From positions 1,533,169-1,597,168 of the forward strand of contig OX439131.1 in the NCBI GenBank assembly GCA_949318235.1: a stretch of 64,000 bases of DNA. The letters are read 5' to 3'. The first letter of the stretch is position 1; each line of letters begins with the position of its first letter. The position numbers and the translations under genes were made by a program. This DNA comes from Ecdyonurus torrentis (taxonomy: Eukaryota; Arthropoda; Insecta; Ephemeroptera; Heptageniidae). The notes below the pieces were generated by a model, which saw only the letters and a list, made by a program, of their open reading frames with translations, did no database searches and was not told where the DNA came from. Shown here piece after piece: positions 12,101-50,034 of this stretch.

Positions 12101-13954
12101 GAAGGTGACAAGACCAAGTTGTTAAAAAAGTGGTGTGAGTTCCCGAGTGTGGTGACGCAGCAAGACAAGATCTGTGAGCTGACAAGCAAGCTGGACGAGC
12201 AGAGATCTAAAGTAGCTAAAACTCTAGGCATGTTTAACATCAAGTACACTACTGTGTCTGGCCTGGAGTTCTTGATTGAACTGAAGAACAACGTCAAGGT
12301 GCCTGCGGACTGGGACAAAATTAGCTCGTGAGTAACAAGGACGATACATAGCATGTTCTACAGTAGTTAATTGTGATCTGGAGGTGTGTTTGCTGCTTTT
12401 GTATAATATGTTCCACTTATTTGAGAGCTTTGCAATTTTTACACAAAAATGATTGCCCTATCACCTCTTTTCAGCTAAAATTTTAAAACCTAAAACAAAG
12501 AATACCAGCAAGGGCATTACCACAGTAGAAGTTCTATGGAGAGGTCAAAGTCTCACGTGGCACAATTTTTTGTTATTTTAAACTTCTTTTTTTATTATAA
12601 GAAAACTGTGCTTGTGAGACCTCGACCACTCAGAGAGCTAGTTTACTATCGCTGTCACAATAAAAACGCGATATATTTACCACTATCTCTACCTCAACCG
12701 CAATGTTTTTTTCTTTAAATAAATAAAAAACAAAACAACAACTTAAAATGAGTTGAAGATATTAAATAATAATAATAATAATGATAAAAACTGCTGATAA
12801 GTGATAAGTATAGTTAAACGCCCTAGTTTGCTCTCATGTTTAAGAACAATAATAGAGCTGATCTTGGATTTTTATTGAATCAAACAGGGAAGTGTTTAAA
12901 ATAGAAGCACTTGTGTCATAAAATCAATACATAACAATATTTTGAAATTGCAAGACTTAAACGTGTAAGTGCAAATTGACTTATTGGCTATATAGATGAC
13001 GTTGACAATGAAAATGACAAATTTTACTCTCTTGCCTTAGAGTGAAGGCACAAAATAAAAGTTTCTATGCCAGAGTGTGTACACTGATGACTGATGACAT
13101 TACAAACTACTCTGCACAAACGTGCTCCTTGCAGTTAATCCTGTTTCTTTAATTGAAGATTTTTGTGCAATATAATTTTCTGTGTGAGGTACTTTAATTG
13201 ATGAACTATTTCTTTGGTTTACACTATGAGCTGGAAATATTTTTGTATACAATATTCTCTAATATTACTTTCACTTGCAACATATTTGGTTTACAAACAC
13301 AACTAATTTATATTTCAGGACGAAGCAAGTGTCACGTTGGAGACCTCCTTACGTTGCTGCTTTGTTTAACGAGCTGTGCCGACATCGTGAGCTACTGGCC
13401 GCAGCATGCAACGAGGCTTGGCAACGAACTCTGAGCAAGTTCTCGCAGTGTTACCACTCTCACAAAGTAGCAGTGCTCAACCTGGCGACCTTGGACGTTC
13501 TCTTGGCTTTAGCAGAGGTCTCTAAGCAGCAAGGATTCTGCAGGTAACTCTAGAACCCAGGTCTTCACACTGACTGGTTATTGTCTGAAGCAACTGCAAC
13601 TGTTTGCTGTCACACAAGGCAGAGCAAAACACAAAATAGTGGGGGTGACTTTTATTTTTTTAAATTGTATACTAAAACTACATTCAGGTATACCTGGCCG
13701 TACAAAGTGAAGATCTTCATAATTTAAACTCTGATTATCTTTCTACCACCCTCTTTTTTTTCAGTGTTAATTTATAGGTAGCAATTGACAGTTAATTTCT
13801 GGCATACATCTACACTAGAAATTTGAACACTTTTCTCAATAATCTATAAGTTAGAGAGTCCTTGTGTTTCATTAACTTTCAATTTAATGCACTCTAATCA
13901 TTCTACATACTATTTTATTTTATTGTACTGTATTTTTATTTTTTTAACATCTAT

Positions 13955-13998
<44 letters not shown>

Positions 13999-16900
13999 CG
14001 CCCTTCAAATTTTATAATAAATTTGAATGTTGATATTTTCAATTAAAATCTTTCCTTGTTATTTGAGATTTGGATATATTTCATTTTGTGAGCCAACTTG
14101 CTTGACTGGTAGTACCTCTTGCCTCAGTAGCAGGTAGTCTTGGACTGATTGACTAACTTACTTTGCAGACCAGTCTTGAGAGAAGGAAGTCCTTGCATTG
14201 AAATATGTAAGGGTCGTCATCCAATATTGACGCACCTGTTCTCTGCCACTCAGGAAGTGGTTGCAAATGATACAAACCTTGGGGTAAGATGTTTGCAAGT
14301 TACTTACATAAGAAACATATTCCATTGTGGTTACGTGTCATAAAGTTAAAATGAAAATATAGAGGAAACCATACAGCTAAGTGAAGAGATTTTCTATATG
14401 TTGTACATGCTAGCACACAAATAAACATCATATTAGAGTATACATATCGGTTCTTCCAAATAGAGACCTCGTAGTAGAGTGTTTTTTGTCATGCAACTAT
14501 GAGCTCTATGAAAATAACAGATAAGGTTCAAGGTCGCATCACAACAAAACTCTACTACGAGGTTTCTATTTGAGGAGACCTGATATTTAAAGCCCTTGTC
14601 AACTTACTTTTTTATCATTTAGAATACTAGACTGATAATTACCATACTTTATTATCCATGAATTAGACACCATCACATTGATTTTGCATTTATTTTCCTT
14701 ATTTCGTTTATATCACGTATCTGACGTCACAATGTACCAATGGGGTCGTGATAGGGGTAGAAAACTTGAGGGAGGGGCTTAAATTTATCACGTGACCAGA
14801 GCAGTGACTGTGATTGGCGGCGGTACATTGTGACGTCAGATACGTGATATAATCGCAAAAAGGAAAATAAACGAAAATAAATACAAAATCAATGTGATGG
14901 TGTCTAATTCATGGATATTAAGGTATGGTAATTATCAGTCTAGTATTCTAAATGATAAAAAAGTAAGTTGACAAGGGATTTAAGTACTAAACTACAAGAG
15001 AATGTGTGTGCCTTATGTCAGTCCTTATTGACTAATAAAGGAACAACTGATTTAAGGCTGACTTTAAGTGATTCGCTCACATCCGCTTCTGTTTCAACGT
15101 ATTGCGCATGCGCAGTAAGTAGAAACCAAAGCTCATGTGACTAAAATTGCTTAAAGTCAGACTTTAAAACAGTTGTTCCTTTATTAGTCAATAGAATTTT
15201 TAAATGACCAAATATAACATATCTCTCCAATCTATTCTCATTAATATTAATTATTTTATATTATATAATATATGATGTATATATATTTCCTTTTTATTTT
15301 GTAATTATTGTATTGTGTATTGACTATCATTTTTAATTGTAAATTTTTATTTACAATAACCTAAGCCGATATGCATTGTTGTGTATTGTGATTGTAGGAT
15401 GAAAGAAATGAATAAATATATTTTGAATTTGAATTGAATTTGAATTTGTCTCCAAGTCTGTAATGACATGACTGACACGCTCTCTTGTAATCTTGGACTG
15501 AAATGTTATCCAATATTATGTTGATTATATCTGTGCTAGCAACAACAAACTATACAATTCTCTTCACTATGGTTAAACCAGTGTATGGTTTCCTCTATCA
15601 TTTTATTTTAAAGTTACTTTATGGACATAATGTTTGTATTTCCACTTACAGGACACACATGAGTCGTGCATGATCATCACTGGACCAAACATGGGAGGCA
15701 AATCCTCGTACATTCGTCAAGTAGCACTTCTCGTCATCATGGCACAGATTGGCTGCTACATACCAGCACAAAGTGCAACCATCTCGTTAGTTGATGCCAT
15801 TTTTACAAGGTACGTACTCTCAACTTAAGAATTATAAAATTAGAAAACTAAAGCTAGTTCAGTTATCACAGTAATGAACCAATTAGTGTCCTAGCATGAT
15901 GAGGTCCATAGCTAGTGGAAGATATTGATAGTACAGGTAGCGGGTATTACAAGTCATCTTCATCACATCTAATATTTGTGTTGACTGCCATAATTTTCAA
16001 TTCAATATGCTCTAATCTTTCTCCTACTATTTTCTGTTTTAAATTTTATTTTTAAAATTTTAACATAAATATTAGATCAACCACAATGGGTTTCCCCCCT
16101 CATTTTTCTCTAAATACTGTAGATAATATGTCAAATTGTAATGACTTGTGATGTGCACAAACGTAGGATGGGGTCTCGAGATGACCTACAACATGGTCGA
16201 AGTACGTTGCTGGTAGAGCTCGAGGAAGCGTGCAACATTCTGCAACACGCAACTCCAAACTCTCTTGCCATACTTGATGAACTGGGTCGAGGTACGAGCA
16301 GTTGTGACGGAGCAGCGCTGGCTGTCGCCTCCCTTCACCACCTCATCTCTCACGTAAGTTGTACTCATGAAGCGCCTCGTTGTATATTTCACCAGTGAAG
16401 TAGATTTACCACAGTAGATTCAGTGAATTATAATTATTTACCAAAGTGCATATCGATCTTCTCGCGTCAAGATGAAGCTTCTACACTTTACAAATTTCCG
16501 AAGAATGAACGATCTACACTTTACAAAGTCGAGGCTACCTGAAGCTTCTTCTATATAAAACAGGTAGGTGAAGCTCCGGGTAGCTGCAAATTTGTAAAGT
16601 GTAGATCGTTCATTCTTTGGAAATTTGTAAAGTGTAGTAGCTTCAGCTTGACGCGAGAAGATCGATTATATTTATTCTATCTCTCCTACACTAGCATCTT
16701 TTTACTTTTCCTACGCCTGTGTCAATATACAAAACAATGTAACTAGCTTGAATCATGATACTGTGCAGTCGGTAGGAGTAGTGCTCTGGCGAACTTTCTA
16801 GAGTTGGGGAACTCTGGGAAGTGAGGGAGGACACATTTGGCTTGCTGGCTGCCTGTCTTACACCCCCCCGTTTCATTAATTTACAATTCAACTTGCTCTA

Positions 16901-17943
16901 ATATCTACCAACTAATTTCTAATACCAAGCGCAATAGTTTTCTTCCTTTTACACATTTTTGTTGTATCCGTCAGTTATTGCACAGTTTGCTTTTACTAAT
17001 TGCTTAATCAGTCAGTAATTACAACTTCCTTGTCTTAATAAAATACTTCATATTCAGGTGGGGTGCATGACGCTGTTCGTCACCCACTACCCAGTAGTCA
17101 TGACTCTAGAACAACAAATGCCACATCTTGCTAAAAACTATCACATGGCTTTCACATTGAATGAAGGTAAGCTTTGATGTCGTCATAATTTCAATAATAA
17201 TTTAATATTTAAATTATATTTATATATTATATTTAATTATTTAAATTAAATATTTTTTTTTCAAACACATAAATAATAATAGGCCTAAATAAAAAATAAT
17301 AATAATAATAAAAATAATTTTTGAAAGTACTGCTACTGTACCAAAAAATCATTCTATACACTAATAGAAAAAAATAAACTATAAATCAATGAGATTGTGC
17401 AAATCAACATTGATTTTGCATTGGTCTCAACGGTCCCAACAATGAAGACAGGAACGCTGAGATGAGGTATACATGTTACTGAGCCATACATGATGTTTGC
17501 AGATGATTCCTCGGAGCTGCTGACGTTCCTGTACAGAGTGGAGTACGGGGGTGCTGACCACAGCTACGGCCTGAACGTAGCACGGCTTGCCAACTTGTCA
17601 CCTCACATCTTGACGTTGGCGGGGGAGAAAGCTCAGCAGTTGGAGCAGCAAGTGGTTGCTAGCAGGTCAGTTGTTTGTTACCTCTGTGCTGGCAACAGGT
17701 TCGACAAACTTAGGGGTGGCTGCACGAAGTGCTTCTTACCAGCAAAGAAAAGAAAAGAGAGAGAAAAAAAAACTTTTAAATCACATAATAAAGTTTAAAA
17801 GTTTTCTTTTTATATTTTGAGATACAAGCCGTCTAAATACAACGAATTGTTTTTTATGTTACAGTCGTCGATGTAAGAATTTCCTGCGACTTTGGCAGTG
17901 CAGTGATGTTTCAAAGTTACGAGAGGACTTGAAGTTGGTGTGA
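2759..17943 (+). CDS. MSH3: DNA mismatch repair protein MSH3 (MutS homolog 3), 18 exons, complete
   Basis: MSH3 pairs with MSH2 (MutS-beta) in the nucleus and recognises insertion/deletion loops. My exon model is 2759-3159, 3349-3532, 4476-4584, 5106-5231, 5957-6084, 7867-8021, 9590-9784, 9846-9992, 10423-10600, 10994-11181, 12100-12327, 13319-13543, 14169-14283, 15652-15809, 16167-16353, 17058-17166, 17503-17665 and 17865-17943. Joined, it gives 3,075 nt (1,024 residues plus stop), slightly shorter than the roughly 1,130-residue human protein. The start ATG has an in-frame TAG 18 nt upstream. Seen in the product: PIP box QPSISKFF (37-44); [12 protein letters not shown] (184-195), with Tyr-Lys where MSH6 and MutS have Phe-x-Glu, the MSH3 hallmark; clamp/lever region about 430-755; Walker [10 protein letters not shown] (804-812); Walker B LAILDELG (879-886); H-loop FVTHYP (from 915). 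All introns are GT-AG except intron 4 (AT-AC). No frameshift or stop interrupts the gene. Exon ends are inferred from splice consensus and family alignment from memory. Confidence 0.96.
3553..3853. mobile_element. Foldback MITE, TTAA-ended, family A (diverged copy)
   Basis: Ends are inverted (TTAACGGCATAGAACAC on the left, GTGTTCCATGCCTTTAA on the right). Both arms continue inward with matching segments around AAATCAACGTTGATTT and ATTGATTTCTAATTTATT. It lies in MSH3 intron 2. It matches the better-preserved copy at 4606-5054 along the outer arms, but the central parts differ. No coding capacity. Confidence 0.7.
3860..4081. repeat. Inverted repeat followed by an 18-bp G run
   Basis: Two arms around CCATGTTATTTTGTCC and GGACAAAATAACATGG lie between about 3955 and 4015, with outer arms AAATTTCAAATC-like at about 3930 and 4035. 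A related sequence occurs at 33180-33250. A run of about 18 G follows at 4064-4081. Position in intron 2 and lack of coding capacity fit another small foldback element. The element boundaries are uncertain. Confidence 0.5.
4606..5054. mobile_element. Foldback MITE, TTAA-ended, family A (well-preserved copy)
   Basis: TTAAAGGCGTAGAAC at 4606 is mirrored by GTTCTACGCCTTTAA ending at 5054. The two arms pair for most of their length. A second inverted pair, GTCTGTTTCGTAA / TTACGAAACAGAC, sits near the centre. A CRE octamer TGACGTCA occurs at 4775. The TTAA at both ends is consistent with a TTAA target duplication of the piggyBac type, but I see no transposase. It lies in MSH3 intron 3. Confidence 0.8.
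5232..5956 (+). other. MSH3: U12-type AT-AC intron (MSH3 intron 4)
   Basis: Exon 4 ends ...GGAGAAG and the intron opens with ATATCCTTTT, the canonical U12 AT-AC donor. No GT donor fits the frame here. Near the 3' end TCCTTGACT (5940-5948) matches the U12 branch site TCCTTRAC, with the likely branch A at 5946. The intron then ends in AC at 5956, ten bases further on. Joining G/AT restores an Asp codon (GEDVDG), matching the conserved LIGED-V segment of MSH3. The alternative AC at 5954 leads to a stop, so 5956 is preferred. The 725-bp intron has been invaded by the foldback element at 5308-5530 and by a poly(T) run near 5598-5639. Confidence 0.9.
5308..5530. mobile_element. Foldback element with CGATCTT termini, copy 1
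   Basis: The left end CGATCTTATTGCG and right end CGCAACAAGATCG are inverted, and flanking TTAT on both sides may be a 4-bp target duplication. Each arm itself contains two or three tandem copies of a roughly 33-bp module including GTCAGTGGAAGC and CCTATCTCG. It is inserted in the U12-type intron of MSH3. A second copy lies at 7304-7524. The long run of open frame across it (5090-5569) is a by-product of the repeat, not a gene. Confidence 0.8.
6197..6497. mobile_element. Repeat family B (CTATAGGGTG termini), copy 1
   Basis: It opens with CTATAGGGTG near 6199 and closes with CACCCTAT near 6490. The segment from about 6295 to 6490 matches the copy at 46610-46808 in the same orientation, and the copy at 43089-43400 in inverted orientation. 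TGACGTCA is present at 6470. The left part (about 6205-6290) differs and resembles 12533-12650, so the copy may be composite. Confidence 0.65.
6872..7205. mobile_element. Foldback MITE, TTAA-ended, family TTAAAGGGTAAGTTCAGG, copy 1
   Basis: TTAAAGGGTAAGTTCAGG on the left mirrors CCTGAACTTCCTCTTTAA on the right. The arms include inverted matches around AACCCAAAGCCC and ATGATCACGAGTTTGC. A second copy is at 59275-59610 inside the Groucho flank, so the family is dispersed. It lies in MSH3 intron 5. No coding capacity. Confidence 0.8.
7304..7524. mobile_element. Foldback element with CGATCTT termini, copy 2
   Basis: Same architecture as 5308-5530: CGATCTTGTTGCG on the left, CGCAACAAGATTG on the right, internal GTCAGTGGAAGC modules in both arms, and a central ...GAACGTTATGG... 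spacer. The flanks are ATAT on both sides, a candidate 4-bp duplication. The copy lies in MSH3 intron 5, 1.8 kb from copy 1. Confidence 0.78.
8183..9250. repeat. 1,068-bp near-perfect palindrome with no spacer (MSH3 intron 6)
   Basis: The left arm begins AAACTTGCCATTCCG at 8183 and the right arm ends CGGAATGGCAAGTTT at 9250. The axis lies between 8716 and 8717 inside ACCGGT. Reading the arms against each other I find only about two mismatched positions (one next to the centre, one near 8531/8903). A TTAAAGGGATGGAGG-type foldback element (about 8597-8838) forms the middle. The outer 415 bp of each arm holds sequence resembling intron repeats elsewhere, for example 9250-9330 and 9470-9570. In the pre-mRNA it would form a hairpin of about 530 bp. 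It could be a real recent inverted duplication or an assembly/library fold-back artefact. Confidence 0.92.
10064..10360. mobile_element. Diverged copy of the AGGAGAAACCAGC foldback family, with short (GA)n
   Basis: The segment contains GATAGGAGAAACTAGCAAGG, then CCATAGTGAA and GCTAGCACAAAGAT, in the order seen in the full copies at 18368-18654 and 20200-20510. Only part of the right arm is recognisable. A short (GA)n run follows at about 10327-10340. It lies in MSH3 intron 8. Confidence 0.55.
13952..13998. repeat. Poly(T) run of about 47
   Basis: This is an uninterrupted T run in MSH3 intron 12. Other homopolymer runs of 17-35 are scattered through the window, for example A at 19510-19534, 23486-23514, 34747-34778 and 61950-61980, and T at 34126-34152 and 62848-62876. 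They may mark old retroposon tails or slippage; no coding meaning. Confidence 0.85.
14587..14983. mobile_element. Foldback MITE, family C (TTAAAGCCCTTGTCAAC), copy 1
   Basis: The left end TTAAAGCCCTTGTCAAC and right end GTTGACAAGGGATTTAA are inverted. Arms of roughly 190 bp match closely, including ATCACGTATCTGACGTCACA mirrored near the centre. TGACGTCA is present once in each arm (14722 and 14831). A second full copy is at about 48380-48795. TTAA at both ends suggests a TTAA target. No coding capacity. Confidence 0.85.
15028..15193. mobile_element. Small foldback element, about 166 bp
   Basis: ATTGACTAATAAAGG at the left mirrors CCTTTATTAGTCAAT at the right. A second inverted pair around AGTCTGAC/TTTAAGT-like arms lies inside. 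The centre contains TTGCGCATGCGCA (about 15101-15113), a chance or functional NRF1-like site. I see no other copy in the window. Confidence 0.7.
15240..15447 (+). mobile_element. Probable 3' tail of a non-LTR retrotransposon
   Basis: The segment ends in GATGAAAGAAATGAATAAAT followed by a TTTGAATTTGAA-type short repeat (about 15421-15447). This layout, an AATAAA-like motif then a pentamer/hexamer repeat tail, is typical of CR1/L2-like elements. No reverse transcriptase sequence is present, so this would be a heavily 5'-truncated copy or a SINE borrowing the tail. Assignment to a clade is inference. Confidence 0.5.
15652..17665 (+). other. MSH3: MSH3 ATPase exons 14-17
   Basis: Exon 14 carries Walker A (GPNMGGKSS) and the Q-loop region around [10 protein letters not shown]. 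Exon 15 carries the signature region STLLVELEE (most MutS proteins have STFM.E here) and Walker B with the D-loop [12 protein letters not shown]. Exon 16 carries the H-loop FVTHYP. Exon 17 has the conserved [10 protein letters not shown] of the C-terminal helix-turn-helix region. All key ATP-binding residues are present, so the enzyme is expected to be active. Confidence 0.9.
16453..16665. mobile_element. Foldback element, TCGATCTTCTCGCGTC termini
   Basis: TCGATCTTCTCGCGTCAAG at the left mirrors CTTGACGCGAGAAGATCGA at the right. Inner arms around TACACTTTACAAATTTCC and GATCTACACTTTACAAA also pair. The outer TCGATCTT resembles the ends of the elements at 5308 and 7304, so they may be relatives mobilised by the same enzyme. 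It sits in MSH3 intron 15. Confidence 0.75.
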
Positions 17944-18367
17944 AGTGTATCTCAAGTTATGTGTATTGTCCACATACCTCATTGTTACCTGGTGACTGTT
18001 AAGTATTAATTTATCAACAACATTTTATATAACAAGATGACGACATGCTCCAGCAAATTAGGCCACCACGGAATTCAAAATGAGCCGTTAATCCAATCAT
18101 CGCCTAAGATGAAGGTCAAGTAATTAAAATTGACCAATCACAACTAGTGTGAGCTTAACATGTATTGGAACAAGTTGGTGTCCCTATCGTGTCTTGTTAT
18201 CACAGGATAGAATAGATAAACCACCAGGCAGTGACTTAACATGGTCAAGTGAGAAGCTTGATGGTACAAATATTTACATTAAGACATTGACCATCTTCTT
18301 CTCTTACTTATAATCACAATCTTAGATTCCATTGTAAGCAAATGAAGAAAAATGATAAATTTGATAG

Positions 18368-18654
18368 AAAAGGACAGGATAAACCAGCGTTGGCCTTTAC
18401 CATAGTGAAGATAGTCCCATAGCTTGGTAAAATTCTTGCTAGCTCACAAATAATAAACATAATGGATACCTTGGCGCACTAACCTCTACTTTCTCTCTGT
18501 AAAGACTGATGAAGGCAAAACACACTCCATCTCTCTTGTAGTTTAGTGTCCAAAGCTATCCAATGTGTTCATTTTTTTTTATCTCTGTGCTAGCAAGATT
18601 TTGACCAAGCTAGAGACTCTCTTCACTATGATAAGGCTATTGCTGGTTTTTCCT
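18368..18654. mobile_element. Foldback element, AGGAAAAACCAGC family
   Basis: AGGATAAACCAGCGTTGGCC at the left mirrors GGCTATTGCTGGTTTTTCCT at the right. The arms share CCATAGTGAAGA, TAGCTTGG and TTGCTAGC blocks in inverted order. Related copies lie at 10064-10360 (partial), 20200-20510 and 23616-23919, with the split copy in 14350-15612. The family is concentrated in and just beyond the MSH3 gene. Confidence 0.75.
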
Positions 18655-19812
18655 AGCATTTTCTTACAAAGCAATCATACTTAACCAAGATGACCTTAAT
18701 ATCTCCAACTGAAGAAGAAGAAGACTGCCTTACTTTATGTAAATATTTAGATACTTATATTTCTTTCTACACACATTTCATTGGATTAGGATGGTCACGT
18801 GGTACAAATACCATGATTCTCATTGGTCTAGTTCATTTTTCTTCGATAGGAGCCAAGCACGTATTTCAATTGCATGGATCAGCGATTTCACATTTCACAG
18901 ACAGGTTTTTCAAATTTGATTGGTTGCATTGGGTCACGTGATCATGATCTACTAATCAAGAGAGATATTTTAATTAATTTTAATTGACAGCTGTTGAACA
19001 GCTGATGTTACAAATATAAGCGTCTTTTGTGTTATCTGTGCCATCACGATCTTCATGAGAACTTGATCATATTAAGCCACTGCTTGGTGGTTTACCTGGT
19101 CTTTACTGTGATAATGTATGCAAACTCAACTGGTTTTTATTTCCTAATTATTTGTTGTAGTTGCTCCCCTCTGTTCTTGTGTACTGTACCTCTGGTTCTG
19201 ATCTTAGTGCAGCTCTATATTTTAAAAAATGCATGGTGCAAGTTTTGTATGCTGCAATGGAGCTTATTGGCGAGGAAAAATCATTAAAATTTTCTAATAG
19301 TAAAAACACATAAAAGTGTGTCTGATATTTCTCATTTAAATATTTCTGACCTCAGTGTAGTAGCTTTCTCACAAAACATGCTAAGAAGATACATCTGCAA
19401 TGTTACATTAGTAGATTTTACTGTACAAAATTTGAAAGTGTTTCTCATATAACTCATTGAAATGTTTCTGATTTCAGTGTAGTAAAAACACTAACAACAA
19501 CAACATCATCAAAAAAAAAAAAAAAAAAAAAAAAGTATTATTTTGCAATACTAAAGAATAGGACTTACAAGTTTTTCCTACGTACCTCTCCGGTAACCTC
19601 CATTGTGGTCAAGTATTTATTTCCTGTCATTTTTTAATAAAAACTTTGGTATCATTGTTCTTGTAATTTTGATTTTGTCATTTAACTCCACAAAATTGGA
19701 ACAGTATCCGTTAACTCATCTAGCCAACTAATAAGTATCCACTGTATAGACTCTGACTGCTCGCTGCTGGGCTGCAGCAACTTCAACTGTTGGCCATCAA
19801 GCGAGGCAAAAA

Positions 19813-19928
19813 TGTTGTTCGTACACCCCAGCTTTTTACTTGCTACACAAGAAAAGCTCATTTCATTTAAATAGCCAAAGTTGATCTTTATTTTAGTAGC
19901 AGAAAACAGACAGGTTTACGAACAGCAT
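19813..19928. mobile_element. Short foldback element, GTTGTTCGTAAACCC family, copy 1
   Basis: GTTGTTCGTACACCCC at the left mirrors GGTTTACGAACAGC at the right, with AGCCAAAGTTGATC inside. Two relatives occur at 47653-47752 and 61216-61347. The last is inserted inside another repeat, which helps define its ends. Confidence 0.7.
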
Positions 19929-20199
19929 TGGAGTAAAAGGCAAAATAGCCTCAGTCAATATTTTAAAATATCCTTACAAAAACTGCCCAATTATACCTGG
20001 CCTTGTAAAAACATCCCTTCTTACAAAGAGGAGAGCTTGATACTTTAAGTACTGCTTATCTTTCTATATTTCCTCTCTCAGTTTACAGCCCCATGTGTGA
20101 AAAAAGTTGCCACATCTAAATTTATTTAATTATCAAGAAGTTAATTGTCAATTAATTAAAATATAATAAATAGCTACAGGTTTCTAAAATTAAAGAGAA

Positions 20200-20510
20200 T
20201 TAAAGAGAAAGAGATTGGAGAAACCCAGTGCTGGCCTTACCATAGTGAAGTGAGTCTCGTAGCTTGGTGAAAATCTTACTAGCAGCGAGATAAAAAAATT
20301 AATGCTTTAAGGAAACTAATTAAGGAATGTATCATTCATAGTTTCTCTCCAAGCGTGACAATGGCAAAACACACTCCATTCCTCTTGGAGTTTGTTGCCG
20401 AAAGTTTTTTATTTATTTATTTATTTTAATCTGCGCTAGCAAGATTTTTACCAAACTAAGGGACTCTCTTCACTATGGCTGGTTTTCTACTACTGTATCC
20501 TTTTCTTTCA
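20200..20510. mobile_element. Foldback element, AGGAGAAACCAGC family
   Basis: Left arm GGAGAAACCCAGTGCTGGCC; right arm contains CCATAGTGAA reversed, GCTAGCAAGATTTTTACC and GGTTTTCTACTAC. The central part retains GGCAAAACACACTCCAT, which is also present in the 18368-18654 copy. Ends are less certain than in that copy. Confidence 0.7.
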
Positions 20511-20927
20511 AATTTATCCCTTTTCACTGCTGTGGCTTATTTTCCTAAATATCTAATGTTAAAATAAGGTTTTTATAATATAAATAATACACAAGTATTT
20601 TTTAACATTTCACTTCATTTTCTTTTTCTTCATTTTTTTTTTTAATGTCATGTTCTAGTTAGAGATCTGAATTTGTAGCCTTAGAGCTTACATAATACAC
20701 AACTGTAATTTGTAGCGTTAGAGCTTACATAATACACAACTGTACGTACGTACGTACGTACTTAATACATTTACAATATGTTCCCTCAGCAAATCAAACT
20801 TGGAGTTGAAATAACAAAAAAATGCAACATTCTCAATAGAAAATATTTATCAAAAAAGTCATAAAGTAAAGTGTGTTAGGTACTAACAAAACTTACACAA
20901 TAAATCTCTAATCACATTTTATATCCT

Positions 20928-21250
20928 CTTGTACATGAAAATCAACATTGATTCTGACACTCTTATTGATTTCTAATTTATTTTTCATTATTTCTATTTT
21001 TCCGTTATGATTTCTTCTGTATATGACGTACAGCCCGTGGTCTCTCTGATTGGCTGACATACAAATTGTTCTCAAGAATTTTTTGTGGCAATTTGTAAGC
21101 TAGCCAATCAGAGCGCAGTCTGGCTGTGACATCATATACAGGAAACCACGTAACGGACAAATAGAAACAATTAGAAATATATTAGAAATCAATGAGTCGT
21201 CAAATCAATGTTGATTTTGAGTTACATTAGGATATAAGATATGAACTGAG
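20928..21250. mobile_element. Foldback element with AAATCAACATTGATT arms
   Basis: AAATCAACATTGATTCTGAC at about 20939 mirrors GTCAAATCAATGTTGATTTT near 21220, with paired inner arms (ATTGATTTCTAATTTATT and TCTGATTGGCTGACATAC against their inverse). The arms resemble family A at 3553 and 4606, but the internal part differs. It lies between the two genes. Confidence 0.65.
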
Positions 21251-22095
21251 AATTTATTTTTAAGTTTTGTTCGTCTCTAACAATGTTGCTTATTTTTTTG
21301 ATTTATTTATTTTTGCAATCAGTCGTGCAAAAAAGTTAAAAATTAACAAATATTTTTGATCATATAATGCACAACAACAATTATTGTTTTTACCAAAAAC
21401 ACTTCTAAACACTAAACATCTTTTATAATTTGCAGGTAAAACACAATAAATCAATCAATCAATCAATATTTATTTGTGCATTAATTGTTAAGACAGACTC
21501 AAGTGCAAAAATCAACGTTGATTGTTGAAATGCATTCTGTAAAACCATCAGTGAGTTTTTTTTTTAAGAAAATATAATTTTTTATAATAATTGTTTTTAT
21601 TTTTTATTTTACTGAAACAGAATTTTCAACTTTGAGTCTGTCTTTTCTAAACCATAATATTGCAATTGATACATATTTCATTATTTGTCTATAGATTATT
21701 GAAAACAGAGCTTGTACCATTCAGAGACAATTAAGAACAAAAATAGACGAAATCCTGTTTATTTAGTATTATTATTAATATTTATTATAATTATTTAATT
21801 TTATTATATATATATATTTTTAAACACTTATACACATGAAAGAACTACGTTATTTTTTTTCTCTCTAAAAGTTTATAGTAATTATGTTGATTGAAAGAGT
21901 GCTTTAAATCAAGTTTGTTTTGTTTTGTTTTCACTTAATTGTTCTGTAAAAAAGTTGTTGTTTCAATTGTTTTTGTTTTGTTTTGTTCACTGTACGCCCG
22001 CACCGAGGTAGAGAGAGAGAGAAAGAGAGGTAAGGGAGGCAACGTCATGGTTCGTACTCACTTTACAATTTGCACTTTACACTGGTTAAGTTCGG

Positions 22096-50034
<27,939 letters not shown>

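Larger units (their letters stand above)
14350..15612. mobile_element. Nest of foldback elements in MSH3 intron 13
   Basis: An outer foldback element (left arm about 14355-14430, right arm about 15530-15607, sharing GTGAAGAGA and TGCTAGCA in inverted order) appears split by later insertions. Inside it lie a small inverted repeat at 14455-14575 (ACCTCGTAGTAGAGT mirrored), the TTAA-ended element at 14587-14983, a further foldback element at 15028-15193 and the retrotransposon tail near 15240-15447. The nesting gives a relative order of insertion. Confidence 0.65.
17944..22095. other. Intergenic region between convergent MSH3 and Groucho 3' ends
   Basis: No supported gene lies here. It contains MSH3 3' UTR of unknown extent, foldback elements at 18368-18654, 19813-19928, 20200-20510 and 20928-21250, an (ACGT)n run at about 20743-20762, a (CAAT)n run near 21452-21468, and homopolymer runs. 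AATAAA-like motifs occur on + at about 18446 and 19636. On the minus strand, TTTATT (a reverse AATAAA) at about 21757 and 21781 could serve the Groucho transcript. None is decisive. ORFs at 18690-18941, 19027-19287 and 21939-22493 have no recognisable content. Confidence 0.6.

Noticed and set aside
20743..20762. ACGT repeat as a regulatory site
   Set aside because: Simple tetranucleotide repeat with no supporting context.
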